Assembly (NCBI GenBank): GCA_002711555.1
Contig: PARQ01000027.1
Coordinates: forward strand, 1-30,674
Direction: 5' to 3'
DNA: 30,674 bases
From: Rhodospirillaceae bacterium
Lineage (GTDB): Bacteria; Pseudomonadota; Alphaproteobacteria; UBA8366
Both the position numbers and the translations under genes were made by a program. Numbering within the stretch: the stretch's first letter is position 1; every line of letters begins with the position of its first letter. Under the pieces are notes generated by a model, which was not told where the DNA came from, ran no database searches, and worked only from the letters and a program-made list of their open reading frames with translations. Positions 1-8,213 of the stretch are shown here, one piece after another.

Positions 1-1
1 C

Positions 2-82
2 CCTGACAATGTCAATGTATCCGAACTTTTAGGGGAGACAGCTGGTGAAGAAGATGCCGAGTCTAACGGTGGAAAAATGTAG
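2..82 (+). CDS. C-terminal tail of an unidentified protein (5' end outside window)
   Basis: An open plus-strand frame enters from the left edge and stops with TAG at 80-82. It would encode about 26 residues, rich in Glu, Asp, Gly and Ser, ending in Gly-Lys-Met. The stop lies directly against the stop of the convergent sigma-factor gene (83-85), which fits two real genes meeting tail to tail. The fragment is too short to recognise a family, and a chance open frame cannot be excluded. Confidence 0.4.
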   Translation, partial: PDNVNVSELLGETAGEEDAESNGGKM

Positions 83-976
83 CTACTTTTTTGTGCTAAA
101 GTTTGTCTCTGTAGCTTGGGACTGAATAGCTTTCTGAAGCTTTTCAAAAGCGCGCGCCTCTATTTGTCGAACTCGTTCTCGGCTAATCCCAAATTCATGG
201 CTCAATTCTTCCAAGGTCATAGAATCATCTTCCAAACGGCGCATTTTAATTATACGTTTTTCTCGCTCGTTTAGGATGGCCATGGCATTCGACAGCATCT
301 CGCGCCGTTTTTGCAGTTCTTGCGCTTCAGCAACCTGAATTTCTTGACTTTCAGTTTCATCCTCTAGCCAGTCTTGCCATTCTCCATCGCCCGATGCTTT
401 TAGTGGTGCATTAAGAGAATGGTCTTGTGCAGCTAGACGCCTGTTCATCGACACCACGTCATGCTCAGGAACATTTAACTCCGTTGAAATATGTTCAACG
501 TGCTCTGGTGATAAATCTCCATCCTCAAAGGCCTCTAATTTACTTTTCATTTTACGGAGATTGAAGAATAACTTTTTCTGCGCTGCAGTAGTTCCCATTT
601 TAACAAGAGACCATGAGTGTAAAACATATTCTTGGATAGACGCCTTAATCCACCACATTGCATATGTAGCGAGACGAAACCCTCTATCTGGCTCAAACCT
701 TTTCACTGCTTGCATCAGACCTACGTTACCCTCAGAGATCAGATCGCTCACAGGCAAACCAGACCCCCGGTAGCCCATCGCAATCTTAGCAACAAGCCTT
801 AGATGACTGGTGACTAACTTGTGAGCAGCTTCGGTATCCTCATGTTCACGCCATCTTTTTGCGAGCATGTATTCTTCTTGCTTCTCCAGCATAGGAAACT
901 GCCGAATTTGTTGCAGGTACCGCTGCAGATTACCTTCGGGGCTGATACTCAAGCTTGGTAGTGTTGTTCCTGCCAC
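83..976 (-). CDS. rpoH: RNA polymerase heat-shock sigma factor RpoH (sigma-32)
   Basis: This is a 297-residue group-3-like sigma-70 protein of the usual RpoH length. It directs core RNA polymerase to heat-shock and stress promoters. Visible parts are region 1.2/2.1 (about residues 15-65), the core-binding and -10 recognition segment with DLISEGNVGLMQAVKRF and YAMWWIKASIQEYVL (about 78-118), the RpoH-box stretch AAQKKLFFNLRKMK (about 131-144), which separates RpoH from RpoD, and a C-terminal region 4.2 helix-turn-helix containing EFGISRERVRQIEARA. The gene lies downstream of an RluA-family synthase on the same strand, an arrangement I recall as common in alphaproteobacteria. The 107-base AT-rich gap between them leaves room for its own promoter, but I could not assign one with confidence. 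Confidence 0.96.
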   Translation of the reverse strand: MAGTTLPSLSISPEGNLQRYLQQIRQFPMLEKQEEYMLAKRWREHEDTEAAHKLVTSHLRLVAKIAMGYRGSGLPVSDLISEGNVGLMQAVKRFEPDRGFRLATYAMWWIKASIQEYVLHSWSLVKMGTTAAQKKLFFNLRKMKSKLEAFEDGDLSPEHVEHISTELNVPEHDVVSMNRRLAAQDHSLNAPLKASGDGEWQDWLEDETESQEIQVAEAQELQKRREMLSNAMAILNEREKRIIKMRRLEDDSMTLEELSHEFGISRERVRQIEARAFEKLQKAIQSQATETNFSTKK

Positions 977-1083
977 CTTTGCTCACTCCTAAGACATACG
1001 CAAATGACGTGTTATAACCTTCAATATATGTGATTTTTGTTATTTTTTTCAATAATACCACTGAATTATATTTTTTAGTATTT

Positions 1084-2067
1084 TTAGCTGAAGGTTTTGG
1101 CCCGTTCAAATATCGACTCTAAATTTCTAAGATCTTCGGGAAATTCAGAGCTAAATCTCATTTTTAATCCGCTTCTTGGATGTACAAAACCAAGCGTGAC
1201 TGCGTGGAGAGCTTGCCGTCTGCAGGTTGTTATTGATTCTATATCGCTATCTGGAATACCGCTGAGACGCGCTTCTGTCGTGCGGCTATAAACAGGATCA
1301 CCTACCAGGGGGTGTCCTATATGTGCCAAGTGGACGCGTATTTGATGGGTACGTCCTGTTGCCAGCCGACACTCTGCCTTAAATACTCGTAAACCATACC
1401 GTTTAAGGGTGCGAAATCGCGTGAGTGCAAATTTACCCACGTTCTCAGACACCACGGCCATCTTCTTGCGTTCATTAGGGTGACGACCGATTTTTCCTTC
1501 AATCTGACCTGACGGTCGGTTCGGTGAGCCCCAAGCTAATGCATGGTACGCACGCTCAACGCTGCGTTTTTCGAACTGTGAACTAAGGCATCTGTGGCTT
1601 CGATCATTTTTCGCAGCCACTATTAAACCACTAGTGTCTTTGTCTAACCTGTGCACGATACCTGGTCGTTTAATGCCGCCGATACCCGAAAGTGATTTTC
1701 CGCAGTGGTTGAGCAAACCATTTACTAATGTGCCATTTGGAGTGCCCGCCCCAGGATGAACTACAAGGCCAGCAGGCTTATTAATTACGATCAGATCATC
1801 GTCTTCGTAATATATGTCGAGATTTATATTTTCGGGTTCGAGGTCTATAGGCTCCGAGTGAGGAACTATTAAAGTAAAAGCTTGTTCCTGTTTGACGCGA
1901 TAGGCGGGGTCAGTTATCGTTTTTCCTGCATGGAGTACATTTCCCGCTAAGATTAATTTTTTTAGCTGTGACCGAGATAGTTCTGGGCAACCCTTTACAA
2001 GACTCACATCAAGTCTTTTGCCTTCATCGTGAGCGGTAACGGTCAATTTTTTTTCTTCGTCACTCAT
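1084..2067 (-). CDS. rluD: RluA-family 23S rRNA pseudouridine synthase (RluD-like)
   Basis: The protein converts uridine to pseudouridine in RNA, most likely 23S rRNA as RluD does. An S4-type RNA-binding domain occupies about the first 75 residues (EGKRLDVSLVKGCPELSRSQ). The catalytic domain follows, with motif HRLDKDTSG. Its Asp (residue 142 when counted from the ATG at 2067) is the family nucleophile. Further conserved pieces are INKPAGLVVHPG and RTHQIRVHLAHIGHPLVGD. The frame can be extended to a TTG at 2094, but the ATG at 2065-2067 gives the usual N-terminus (MSDEEKK) and is preferred. It is divergent from the small membrane protein at 2097, leaving only 29 bases between them, so the promoters must overlap the coding ends. 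RluC or another RluA paralogue is the main alternative. Confidence 0.9.
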   Translation of the reverse strand: MSDEEKKLTVTAHDEGKRLDVSLVKGCPELSRSQLKKLILAGNVLHAGKTITDPAYRVKQEQAFTLIVPHSEPIDLEPENINLDIYYEDDDLIVINKPAGLVVHPGAGTPNGTLVNGLLNHCGKSLSGIGGIKRPGIVHRLDKDTSGLIVAAKNDRSHRCLSSQFEKRSVERAYHALAWGSPNRPSGQIEGKIGRHPNERKKMAVVSENVGKFALTRFRTLKRYGLRVFKAECRLATGRTHQIRVHLAHIGHPLVGDPVYSRTTEARLSGIPDSDIESITTCRRQALHAVTLGFVHPRSGLKMRFSSEFPEDLRNLESIFERAKTFS

Positions 2068-2096
2068 TTTTGTAAAACGAACGGTAGCCTCCAATT

Positions 2097-2396
2097 ATGA
2101 AACTACAAGCTCTTAAAATTTTAGTTGTCACTATGGGTCTTTTAATAATAGTCGGTTTGGGTTTTTTAGCCTACGGAATTACCGCAAATTTTGCTGAAGG
2201 GGACAAAGGAGTTCTCATGGTTCGAAGTCCTGAGCCTTTAACCCTTCCTTTCGGAGCGGAAATTCGTGAGACCAGTATTGATGGTAATCGCATCTTGATG
2301 AGATTGTCTATGCCAGATAATCAAACGCGCATAATAATTTTTGATATGGAAGAGGGTCGAGAGGTTCAGCAAATTGAAATAAATAACAGCCGCTGA
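2097..2396 (+). CDS. Small single-pass membrane protein, DUF6476-like
   Basis: This 99-residue protein has one strong hydrophobic helix at about residues 7-30 (KILVVTMGLLIIVGLGFLAY), followed by a predicted periplasmic beta-rich tail of about 65 residues with no cysteines. Small proteins of this shape, placed divergently from rluD/rpoH, recur in alphaproteobacteria. The DUF6476 assignment is from memory of that context and needs a profile search. The start ATG at 2097 has no strong Shine-Dalgarno sequence. It ends 9 bases before the stop of the convergent coiled-coil gene. Its function is unknown. Confidence 0.75.
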   Translation: MKLQALKILVVTMGLLIIVGLGFLAYGITANFAEGDKGVLMVRSPEPLTLPFGAEIRETSIDGNRILMRLSMPDNQTRIIIFDMEEGREVQQIEINNSR

Positions 2397-2405
2397 TAGT
2401 ACAAT

Positions 2406-2897
2406 TCATGAGAAATCAATTTTCATTTTCTTTAAAATCGCTGATGCATCTTCATTGCTTATCTTTTGCAGCTGATCATTTTCTGAGTCGTATAACTGAT
2501 CAATGAGATCTTGAAGTTCTTTTTTATCCAAAGATTCTTGGGGCGATGTTTGAGCGACCTTATCATTGCTTTTTATTTCTTCTTTCAAATTCATGACGTC
2601 ATTTTCTAGTTCCTCAACTCGAGCCTCAGCAATGACTGCGCGCTCTTGCCAATCAATTGACCCGGCTTTGGTGCGTGTAGCACTACTATCTCTTTTGGTC
2701 TTCGATGCCCTTTTTGCGCCAGCCGAAATATTGAGCCGGTTTGCTAAGGCTTTCACATAAGCCTCATCATCTTTGTGTAAATTATTGTTTTCGATGTCTT
2801 TTTCGAAATCCTCTAAATCCTCACGTGTATCATCATTCAAGTTTTTGCTGGCGAGTAAAGATTGGATCAATTTCTTGGTATCATTTTGGCTCATCAT
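2406..2897 (-). CDS. Hypothetical acidic coiled-coil protein
   Basis: The frame is open upstream to 2966, but tandem ATGs at 2895-2897 and 2892-2894 preceded by GAGAG are the better start, giving about 163 residues beginning MMSQNDTKKLIQSLL. The N-terminal third is charged and helical (DDTREDLEDFEKDIENN). A basic, Ser/Thr-rich linker follows (about 55-75), and then a heptad-like helix (VIAEARVEELENDVMNLKEEIKS) that is likely a coiled coil. There are no membrane segments or cysteines in the preferred form, so it is probably cytoplasmic. I do not recognise the family. It is convergent with the small membrane protein gene and faces an AT-rich gap upstream. Confidence 0.6.
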   Translation of the reverse strand: MMSQNDTKKLIQSLLASKNLNDDTREDLEDFEKDIENNNLHKDDEAYVKALANRLNISAGAKRASKTKRDSSATRTKAGSIDWQERAVIAEARVEELENDVMNLKEEIKSNDKVAQTSPQESLDKKELQDLIDQLYDSENDQLQKISNEDASAILKKMKIDFS

Positions 2898-3200
2898 AAC
2901 TCTCATCGAACAACTGCATATATTAAAATGACAATATAGTGAAATCTCTGCTGAGGGTAGGGGCAAAACGGCAAAGATATAACGTTTATTTATATGGCTT
3001 TTTCTGAGCTGTCCATGTAAATATTAAATAAATTAAAATAAAAAATTAATTTTACATAAATATTACAAAATGAAATTTTTCAATTTTATTTTTTATTTGA
3101 AAAAATTATCAAAAATCATAAAAAAATACTTTTCTACAAGTATTGATGCTGAAAAAATTACTGTTAATACTGACTATAACTATACCTATGGATACATTAT
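2898..3200. other. AT-rich non-coding gap between divergent genes
   Basis: Between the coiled-coil gene and the MaoC-like gene there are about 300 bases without a convincing gene. From about 3000 to 3200 the sequence is dominated by A and T runs, with several A-tracts and T-tracts spaced roughly one helical turn apart, as in intrinsically curved DNA. It must carry both divergent promoters. I cannot assign -35/-10 boxes reliably because many AT hexamers fit. Confidence 0.5.
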
Positions 3201-3701
3201 ATGCAAACAACGTGTGTGAGAGATATGGATAATAAGTGTAATCATAAAGTAGTAGGGATTGGTTTTTATTGGGATGACCTAAAGAGCGGGGATACTTTTA
3301 AAACGTTGAATCGCACTATTACAGAAACTGATATTGTAAATTTTATAAGTGTTACTGGAATGTTAGAGACGGTATTCACCGACCTTTCATTTTCAGAGGA
3401 GCATGGCGCTATCAAGGGTCGGGTCGTTCCAGCAGCACTGAGCTACACCTTAATTGAAGGGATACTTTGTCAGTCAACCATGCAAACAACAGGCCTTGCG
3501 TTATTGGAGGTGACTAAAAAAATCAAAGCCCCCGTCTTTGCCGGCGATACCATACATTGTGTAGTGTCAGTAGAGAGCTCTCGCGAAACTTCTAGGGGTG
3601 GGCGTGGGATCGTTATTACCAACAACGACATTATCAATCAAAAAGACGAAACAGTAATTTCTTATCGTGCAGTCCGAATGATGGCAGGAAGGCCCGAATA
3701 G
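3201..3701 (+). CDS. MaoC-like hotdog-fold dehydratase
   Basis: This 166-residue protein resembles single-domain MaoC-like enoyl-CoA hydratases. It has the opening FYWDDLKSGDTFKTLNRTITETDIVNF (about residues 23-49), where DL..GD and TETDI.NF are the typical entry to the hotdog fold. A central helix segment follows (LSYTLIEGIL), then a C-terminal strand set ending in SYRAVRMM. Members hydrate or dehydrate acyl-CoA thioesters. The Asp/His catalytic pair of R-hydratases is not clear here, since no GDxNPxH motif is seen, so the activity is uncertain. ATG 3201 is used. An ATG at 3225 is an equally possible start and would lose no domain residue. It stands at the left end of the catabolic block. 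Confidence 0.72.
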   Translation: MQTTCVRDMDNKCNHKVVGIGFYWDDLKSGDTFKTLNRTITETDIVNFISVTGMLETVFTDLSFSEEHGAIKGRVVPAALSYTLIEGILCQSTMQTTGLALLEVTKKIKAPVFAGDTIHCVVSVESSRETSRGGRGIVITNNDIINQKDETVISYRAVRMMAGRPE

Positions 3702-3779
3702 TAGCCTACGGATGTTAGGGCCGAGGTGGCTATTTTTATCACAGTACTTTAGCTCACCGAGATTATTGCAGGTAAATAA

Positions 3780-4796
3780 CTAGATGCCATATACTTTTGT
3801 GGCATTGTCGTGAAAGAGTGCTGCTTTCTCTGAGGGTGAAAACTTTTCCGTCATCCGCTTAAAACTGTTCCACAGGACGCCGTAACTGCAACTAAATTTA
3901 TCAACGGGGAAATTGGATTCAAACATACAACGTTTGGTCCCAAATGAGTCGATAGTATGATAGTGCCAGGGCTTCGTTGCCTTCATAAGTTCTATGCTTG
4001 AGGGTGGCATTGCTCGCTTGTGCCATCCAAAACCATTAACGTCCATTTGCAACCCCCCAAGTTTAGCATACACATTTTCGCAAGTTGACAGTTCCTCCAT
4101 ATCAAACTGCCACTTTGTGAAGACCTCTTGACGCTTTTTTGCAAAAGGACCAACTCCTATCGGTCCGCCAAAGTGATTGAGTATAATAACGGTGTCGGGA
4201 AATGCTCGAGCAAGGGAGGTAACTTGGTCGATATGAGTGTGGTAACACCATGCCTCAAACACAAGGTTACGAGTTCGAAGCTCGCCAAAGCCTTCCCTGA
4301 AGCCTGTATCTTGAAACTGATCATTTATTGGATTGTTACTGCCATTACGTATTTTTGGGTCTTCATTCCATGTGCCAGCGAATCTTATGCCTTTAAACCT
4401 ATTTCCAGCTGCGGCCAATTCGGCATCAAGTACACTGCCAACAGAAGCACCCAAGCGCAGATCGGCATAGCCGATTATACCGGCACAGATTTTCGTGTTT
4501 CCGTAGAGGCCACTTGCCGCCATCGCTGCTTGCCCATTAGCAAACTCCACTTCGCCAACTGGCTTCAATTCGTTGGGGCCATCATTTCGGTACATAGCTC
4601 TACATTCAATGTAAACCGTAGACACAACGTTGTGACCACTGGTTGCAATCTCAGATGCAAACTTTGATTGGAAATAGTTGACCTCTGTGTTTGGCCGGCG
4701 AATAAATAAGTGGTGGTGCGGGTCGCAGATCCGTCTCCCTGGGTCAATCGGCTCCTCAGTGACCTGGTTGAGCCATTCCTGATTATTAAATGTCAT
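3780..4796 (-). CDS. Amidohydrolase-2 family metal-dependent hydrolase
   Basis: This 338-residue TIM-barrel protein belongs to the amidohydrolase-2 group, whose members act as lactonases, decarboxylases or hydrolases on organic acids. The N-terminal metal motif DPHHHLF (His27 and His29 as HxH) is present, followed by a barrel His in CYHTH (His186), ILNHFGG (His208), and a late Asp in ESNFPVDK (Asp299), the expected set of metal and catalytic ligands. The ATG at 4796 is used; the only purine-rich stretch upstream is a GAGG about 11 bases away. It is transcribed alone, divergent from the crotonase gene across about 230 bases. The many tryptophans and the ESNFPVD ending resemble predicted metal-dependent hydrolases often found beside CoA-pathway genes. 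The substrate cannot be told. Confidence 0.85.
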   Translation of the reverse strand: MTFNNQEWLNQVTEEPIDPGRRICDPHHHLFIRRPNTEVNYFQSKFASEIATSGHNVVSTVYIECRAMYRNDGPNELKPVGEVEFANGQAAMAASGLYGNTKICAGIIGYADLRLGASVGSVLDAELAAAGNRFKGIRFAGTWNEDPKIRNGSNNPINDQFQDTGFREGFGELRTRNLVFEAWCYHTHIDQVTSLARAFPDTVIILNHFGGPIGVGPFAKKRQEVFTKWQFDMEELSTCENVYAKLGGLQMDVNGFGWHKRAMPPSSIELMKATKPWHYHTIDSFGTKRCMFESNFPVDKFSCSYGVLWNSFKRMTEKFSPSEKAALFHDNATKVYGI

Positions 4797-5028
4797 GGTA
4801 CTATAACCTCATATTTTATCTGATTTTCAGTTTTTAAGATCAGTATCGTTGTTGTCGACCCTAATTCAGTCATGTTTGAGGAGAAATTTTGACATAATCG
4901 AATATACTGTAACTTGAAATGAAGACTACTTTAAAACTCTTTATTGAAACGGCTGGGGCTATTGATCTGGAGATCGAAGGAATCTGTGGGCCAAATAATC
5001 TTAAAAAACTTTTTTGAGGAATTTCGAA

Positions 5029-5811
5029 ATGAGTGACTATAAAACTATTCTGACTGAGGTGGAGAACGGTGTTGGCATTGTTACCTTAAATCGGCCTGAA
5101 AAACTTAATGCTATGAATCGAGATTTGAATACGGAGCTGCAAGAGGCAGTATTCAATTTCGATAGCGATCCTGCGATTGGCTGTATCGTTATAACCGGTT
5201 CCGGTGACCGTGCATTCACTGCCGGGGGAGATATTCACGAGCAAGTAGCCGATGAGGGCTGTGATCCAAATGAGATTGCCGAAAAGAAACGTCAAACTCG
5301 TTACGGAGGTTATCGAATGGCTGCTGCCGATACGCCCACAATTGGCATGATTAATGGTATTGCATATGGTGGTGGCGCAGTTTTGGCCTCATCCCTTGAT
5401 ATGCGTATTGGCAGTGAAAAGACAAAATTTCGCTTTCTAGCAGCAGCTTACAAACGTATAAATGCTACATGGACTTTGCCGAACCAAGTAGGTTGGCCCA
5501 AGGCAAAAGAATTTCTATTTACTGCAAAAATAGTTGAGGCTCAGGAAGCACTTGACTGCGGATTATTGAATCATCTTGTCCCGTCCGCTGACCTTCGTAA
5601 TAAAACCATGGAAATTGCTACCATGATTGCTGGCAATAGCCACGAAGCTGTGACGGGTTGTAAGCGCCTTCTTTTACAGGATATGAATGCAGACCTTGAG
5701 CAGCAATGGGAAAATGAACAGAAATATGCTCGTGATATAATGCCAAATGCTTCTGCAACTGAAGCATTCCCAGAGTTTTTGGCGCGGAAAGGGGAGCGTG
5801 CGGCTGAATGA
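5029..5811 (+). CDS. Crotonase (enoyl-CoA hydratase/isomerase) family protein lacking catalytic Glu residues
   Basis: This 260-residue crotonase-fold protein binds acyl-CoA. Fold markers are VTLNRPEKLNAMN (about 18-30), the first oxyanion loop AFTAGGDI (62-69) and the second loop NGIAYGGGA (109-117). ATG 5029 is preferred over the TTG at 5014 because GAGGA lies 8 bases before it and the product begins MSDYKTIL. Aligned by eye to rat enoyl-CoA hydratase, the positions of Glu144 and Glu164 are Val118 (GGGAV) and Ala138 (FRFLA), so both hydratase acids are absent. It may therefore be an isomerase, hydrolase or other crotonase activity. A 32-codon open frame (4919-5017) ends over its ribosome-binding site. 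It could be a leader peptide or chance. Confidence 0.88.
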   Translation: MSDYKTILTEVENGVGIVTLNRPEKLNAMNRDLNTELQEAVFNFDSDPAIGCIVITGSGDRAFTAGGDIHEQVADEGCDPNEIAEKKRQTRYGGYRMAAADTPTIGMINGIAYGGGAVLASSLDMRIGSEKTKFRFLAAAYKRINATWTLPNQVGWPKAKEFLFTAKIVEAQEALDCGLLNHLVPSADLRNKTMEIATMIAGNSHEAVTGCKRLLLQDMNADLEQQWENEQKYARDIMPNASATEAFPEFLARKGERAAE

Positions 5812-5888
5812 TAAAGATGTAACCAAAGAGCAGTAGAACCTTAGTTAATTGTAAAATTAGCGCCGAGGTTGGTACTGTAGCGTCTACA

Positions 5889-6683
5889 TTAATTCGCCTG
5901 TTGACCCGCCTTCACCTGCTTGTCAACGTAACCGTTTGGATCTCTTTTAGCCATTTTTATTGGGTCTGAACCTGGGCGGTCAGACGGTCGTCCGAACTGC
6001 ATGATCAACACACTGGCACCATTATTACCAGACCTGAGCACTGGGGCGTTCTCCTCAGGCTCCAAGTGTATAAGTGAATTTGGTTCCATAGCCTTACCAT
6101 CTAACTTCAATTCACCAAAGCAAGTAAGTATAAATTGCCCTCCAGCATCAGACGGCGGACCTTGTAAATCTGTGTTTGGGCCTAATCGAAATCCGATGGC
6201 ATTTACACCGTCCTTTTGAGGTTCCATCAGGTCGTCGCGTTCAATTGTCCCATGATTAGTGAGTTTCTTTTTATAATCAAAAAGTCCGGCGATATTTCGT
6301 CCTGCTCGACCTTTCATGTTTTCACGATTCCCTGGCATTACCCAATGACCACCGCTTGCAATTGGACGTAGTGTGAAAAAAGAAATTCCATTATCATTGC
6401 CAATTATTGGACCATAGGGCGTGTATGCGTCCGCATACTGAAAAGTAATGGGCGCAACTTTTTGCTTCCCCATGCTGCCATCACCTGCGACGACAACTTG
6501 AAATTGATCAACATCGTGAAAATGTGGATCAATCACCGGATTTGGGTACATTCTTTCAACAAGAAAGCCCTGAGGACCCATGGCTATAGTACCAGACTTT
6601 CCAACGTAATTTCGTCTATAACCCATGCCGCCAGGGCGTGGAACTTCAGTGCGTTCTGTGTCTGAAATAGGAACTGTTTGCAT
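5889..6683 (-). CDS. Cupin-like hypothetical protein
   Basis: A protein of about 264 residues if started at ATG 6683, which is preceded by a run of six G seven bases upstream. In-frame alternatives are the ATG at 6698 and a longer form to 6818. Features resembling a cupin barrel include DPHFHDVDQFQVVVAGDG (His-x-His followed by strand and turn) and a later FILTCFGELKLDG strand with SLIHLEPEENAPVL, the second-motif region. No signal peptide or membrane helix appears in the short form. It may bind a metal through the HFH pair, as cupin enzymes or sensors do. It is convergent with the crotonase gene and divergent from the MFS transporter. I do not recognise a specific enzyme family. Confidence 0.62.
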   Translation of the reverse strand: MQTVPISDTERTEVPRPGGMGYRRNYVGKSGTIAMGPQGFLVERMYPNPVIDPHFHDVDQFQVVVAGDGSMGKQKVAPITFQYADAYTPYGPIIGNDNGISFFTLRPIASGGHWVMPGNRENMKGRAGRNIAGLFDYKKKLTNHGTIERDDLMEPQKDGVNAIGFRLGPNTDLQGPPSDAGGQFILTCFGELKLDGKAMEPNSLIHLEPEENAPVLRSGNNGASVLIMQFGRPSDRPGSDPIKMAKRDPNGYVDKQVKAGQQAN

Positions 6684-6704
6684 TTGACATCCCCCCATTT
6701 TAAG

Positions 6705-6723
6705 GAGCCTTTTTTGAAGGCTC
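6705..6723. promoter_or_regulatory. Stem-loop in the leader of the cupin-like gene
   Basis: A perfect 7-base inverted repeat (GAGCCTT and AAGGCTC) with a 5-base loop lies just upstream of the candidate starts of the minus-strand cupin-like gene. Neither strand has a U-tract directly after the stem, so it does not look like an intrinsic terminator. It may be an RNA leader hairpin or an operator. Confidence 0.35.
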
Positions 6724-6920
6724 ATACAGTTGCTAATAGGCACTTTACAAAAAAAAAGTTCATCTGTCTCTACAGTAACGATAGGGAAAGAGAGGGGAGC
6801 ATAACAATGATAATTCATCTAACGAATTAACAATGAATAATTTTAGGAAGATATGTTTGAAAGGAACGAAAACGATTCTGTTTTGAAGTTTGACTCTTTT
6901 TACAATACCTTCACAGCGGT

Positions 6921-8165
6921 ATGACAGATGTTTCCCCAAAAAAAGTGATGTTAGTAATCTGTATAGCCCAGCTATTTTCACAGATGGGTGCTTACACGTT
7001 GCCAGCATTGCTACCATCTTTCATAAGCGAATGGTCGCTCAGCAACAGTGAAGCAGGTTGGCTAACCGGAATTTTCTATGGTGCTTATATGATCTCAGTG
7101 CCAATCCTTGTGCCTTTGACAGATCGGATCGATCCCAAGAAAATTTATGTAAGCTCTGTTTTTATGACTTTGTTGGCACACCTTGGTTTTGTGTTTGTGG
7201 CCCAAGATTTTATTGACGGCCTAATTTTTCGTATATTGGCTGGTTTGGGTTGGGCTGGCACATACATGCCAGGTCTTAAAATTTTAGCCGACCACTTGAC
7301 TGGTAAATTACAGACCCGTTCTGTATCTTTTCACGCGGCTAGCGTTGGAATTGCTGGTTCTTTGTCCTTTATAATAGCAGCCACTTTAGAGAGGTTTGGT
7401 TCATGGCAGACGGCCTTTATTGCGGCAGCTTCGTTTACATTTATCGCTCTTATATTGGCTGTTCTATATATTCCTAGACAACCATGCTCATCAAAAGATT
7501 TGTCTATTACTTATTTCAATTTTACCCCGATATTAAAGAATTGCTCATCGGTAGGGTATTCATTGTGTTATTTTGCGCATACTTGGGAAATGTTTGTTCA
7601 GCGAAGTTGGATAGTGGTTTTTCTAGCTTATGTTGCTGCTGAGTCAGGATCTTCCACACTTTTTGTCTCACCCGTCTACGTTCCATTCTTAGTTGGTTTG
7701 TTGGGTACGTGGGCCAGTATTTCCGGAAATGAAGTAGCCATGAAAGTAGGGCGTCAGAGGTGGGTGTTAGGCATCTCATTTGCATCCATGGCTACGCTTG
7801 TTTTGGTTGCACTTTCTGTGAATACTTTTCTTTATACATTCGTGGCGGGCCTGTGCCTTATTCATGGTATCCTCATATATGCAGACTCGTCGGCGCTAAC
7901 AGCTGGGGCGTCTGGCAATGCAGATCCTGCTAGGCGTGGAGCACAATTAGCATTGCATTCTATGCTAGGTTACGGCGGAGGTTTCGTGGGATCGGTAACC
8001 TTTGGTGTAGTGCTGGATTTTGCGGGCGGGCAAACAGTCATTGGTTGGATGGCTGCATTTGCTAGTGTGCTCTTAGTTCTGTGCGTTGGGCCGATTGCGA
8101 TTTGGTGGTTGAAACCTCATGATTTAGTTGGTGATGCACCCTGGCGGCATAAACGAAAGAGTTGA
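6921..8165 (+). CDS. Major facilitator superfamily transporter
   Basis: This 414-residue integral membrane protein has about twelve hydrophobic segments in two halves separated by a polar loop near residues 190-205. This is the usual MFS size and layout. The loop between helices 2 and 3 reads VPLTDRIDPKKIYV, a degenerate MFS signature A with its Asp and basic residues. The second half has GLLGTWASISGNEVAMKVGRQRW at the equivalent position. It probably imports or exports a small organic molecule linked to the neighbouring catabolic enzymes. The start ATG at 6921 follows a divergent gap of about 240 bases shared with the cupin-like gene. The dehydrogenase gene follows 48 bases later, so the two are probably co-transcribed. 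The substrate cannot be inferred. Confidence 0.86.
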   Translation: MTDVSPKKVMLVICIAQLFSQMGAYTLPALLPSFISEWSLSNSEAGWLTGIFYGAYMISVPILVPLTDRIDPKKIYVSSVFMTLLAHLGFVFVAQDFIDGLIFRILAGLGWAGTYMPGLKILADHLTGKLQTRSVSFHAASVGIAGSLSFIIAATLERFGSWQTAFIAAASFTFIALILAVLYIPRQPCSSKDLSITYFNFTPILKNCSSVGYSLCYFAHTWEMFVQRSWIVVFLAYVAAESGSSTLFVSPVYVPFLVGLLGTWASISGNEVAMKVGRQRWVLGISFASMATLVLVALSVNTFLYTFVAGLCLIHGILIYADSSALTAGASGNADPARRGAQLALHSMLGYGGGFVGSVTFGVVLDFAGGQTVIGWMAAFASVLLVLCVGPIAIWWLKPHDLVGDAPWRHKRKS

Positions 8166-8213
8166 GCCGACAAATCAGCTGTTTATCAGGAGAGCAATGC
8201 AAGGAGGGGAAGT

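Noticed and set aside
4128..4667. 179-codon plus-strand frame opposite the amidohydrolase gene
   Set aside because: It lies wholly antisense to a gene with clear catalytic motifs, and its product has no recognisable domain.
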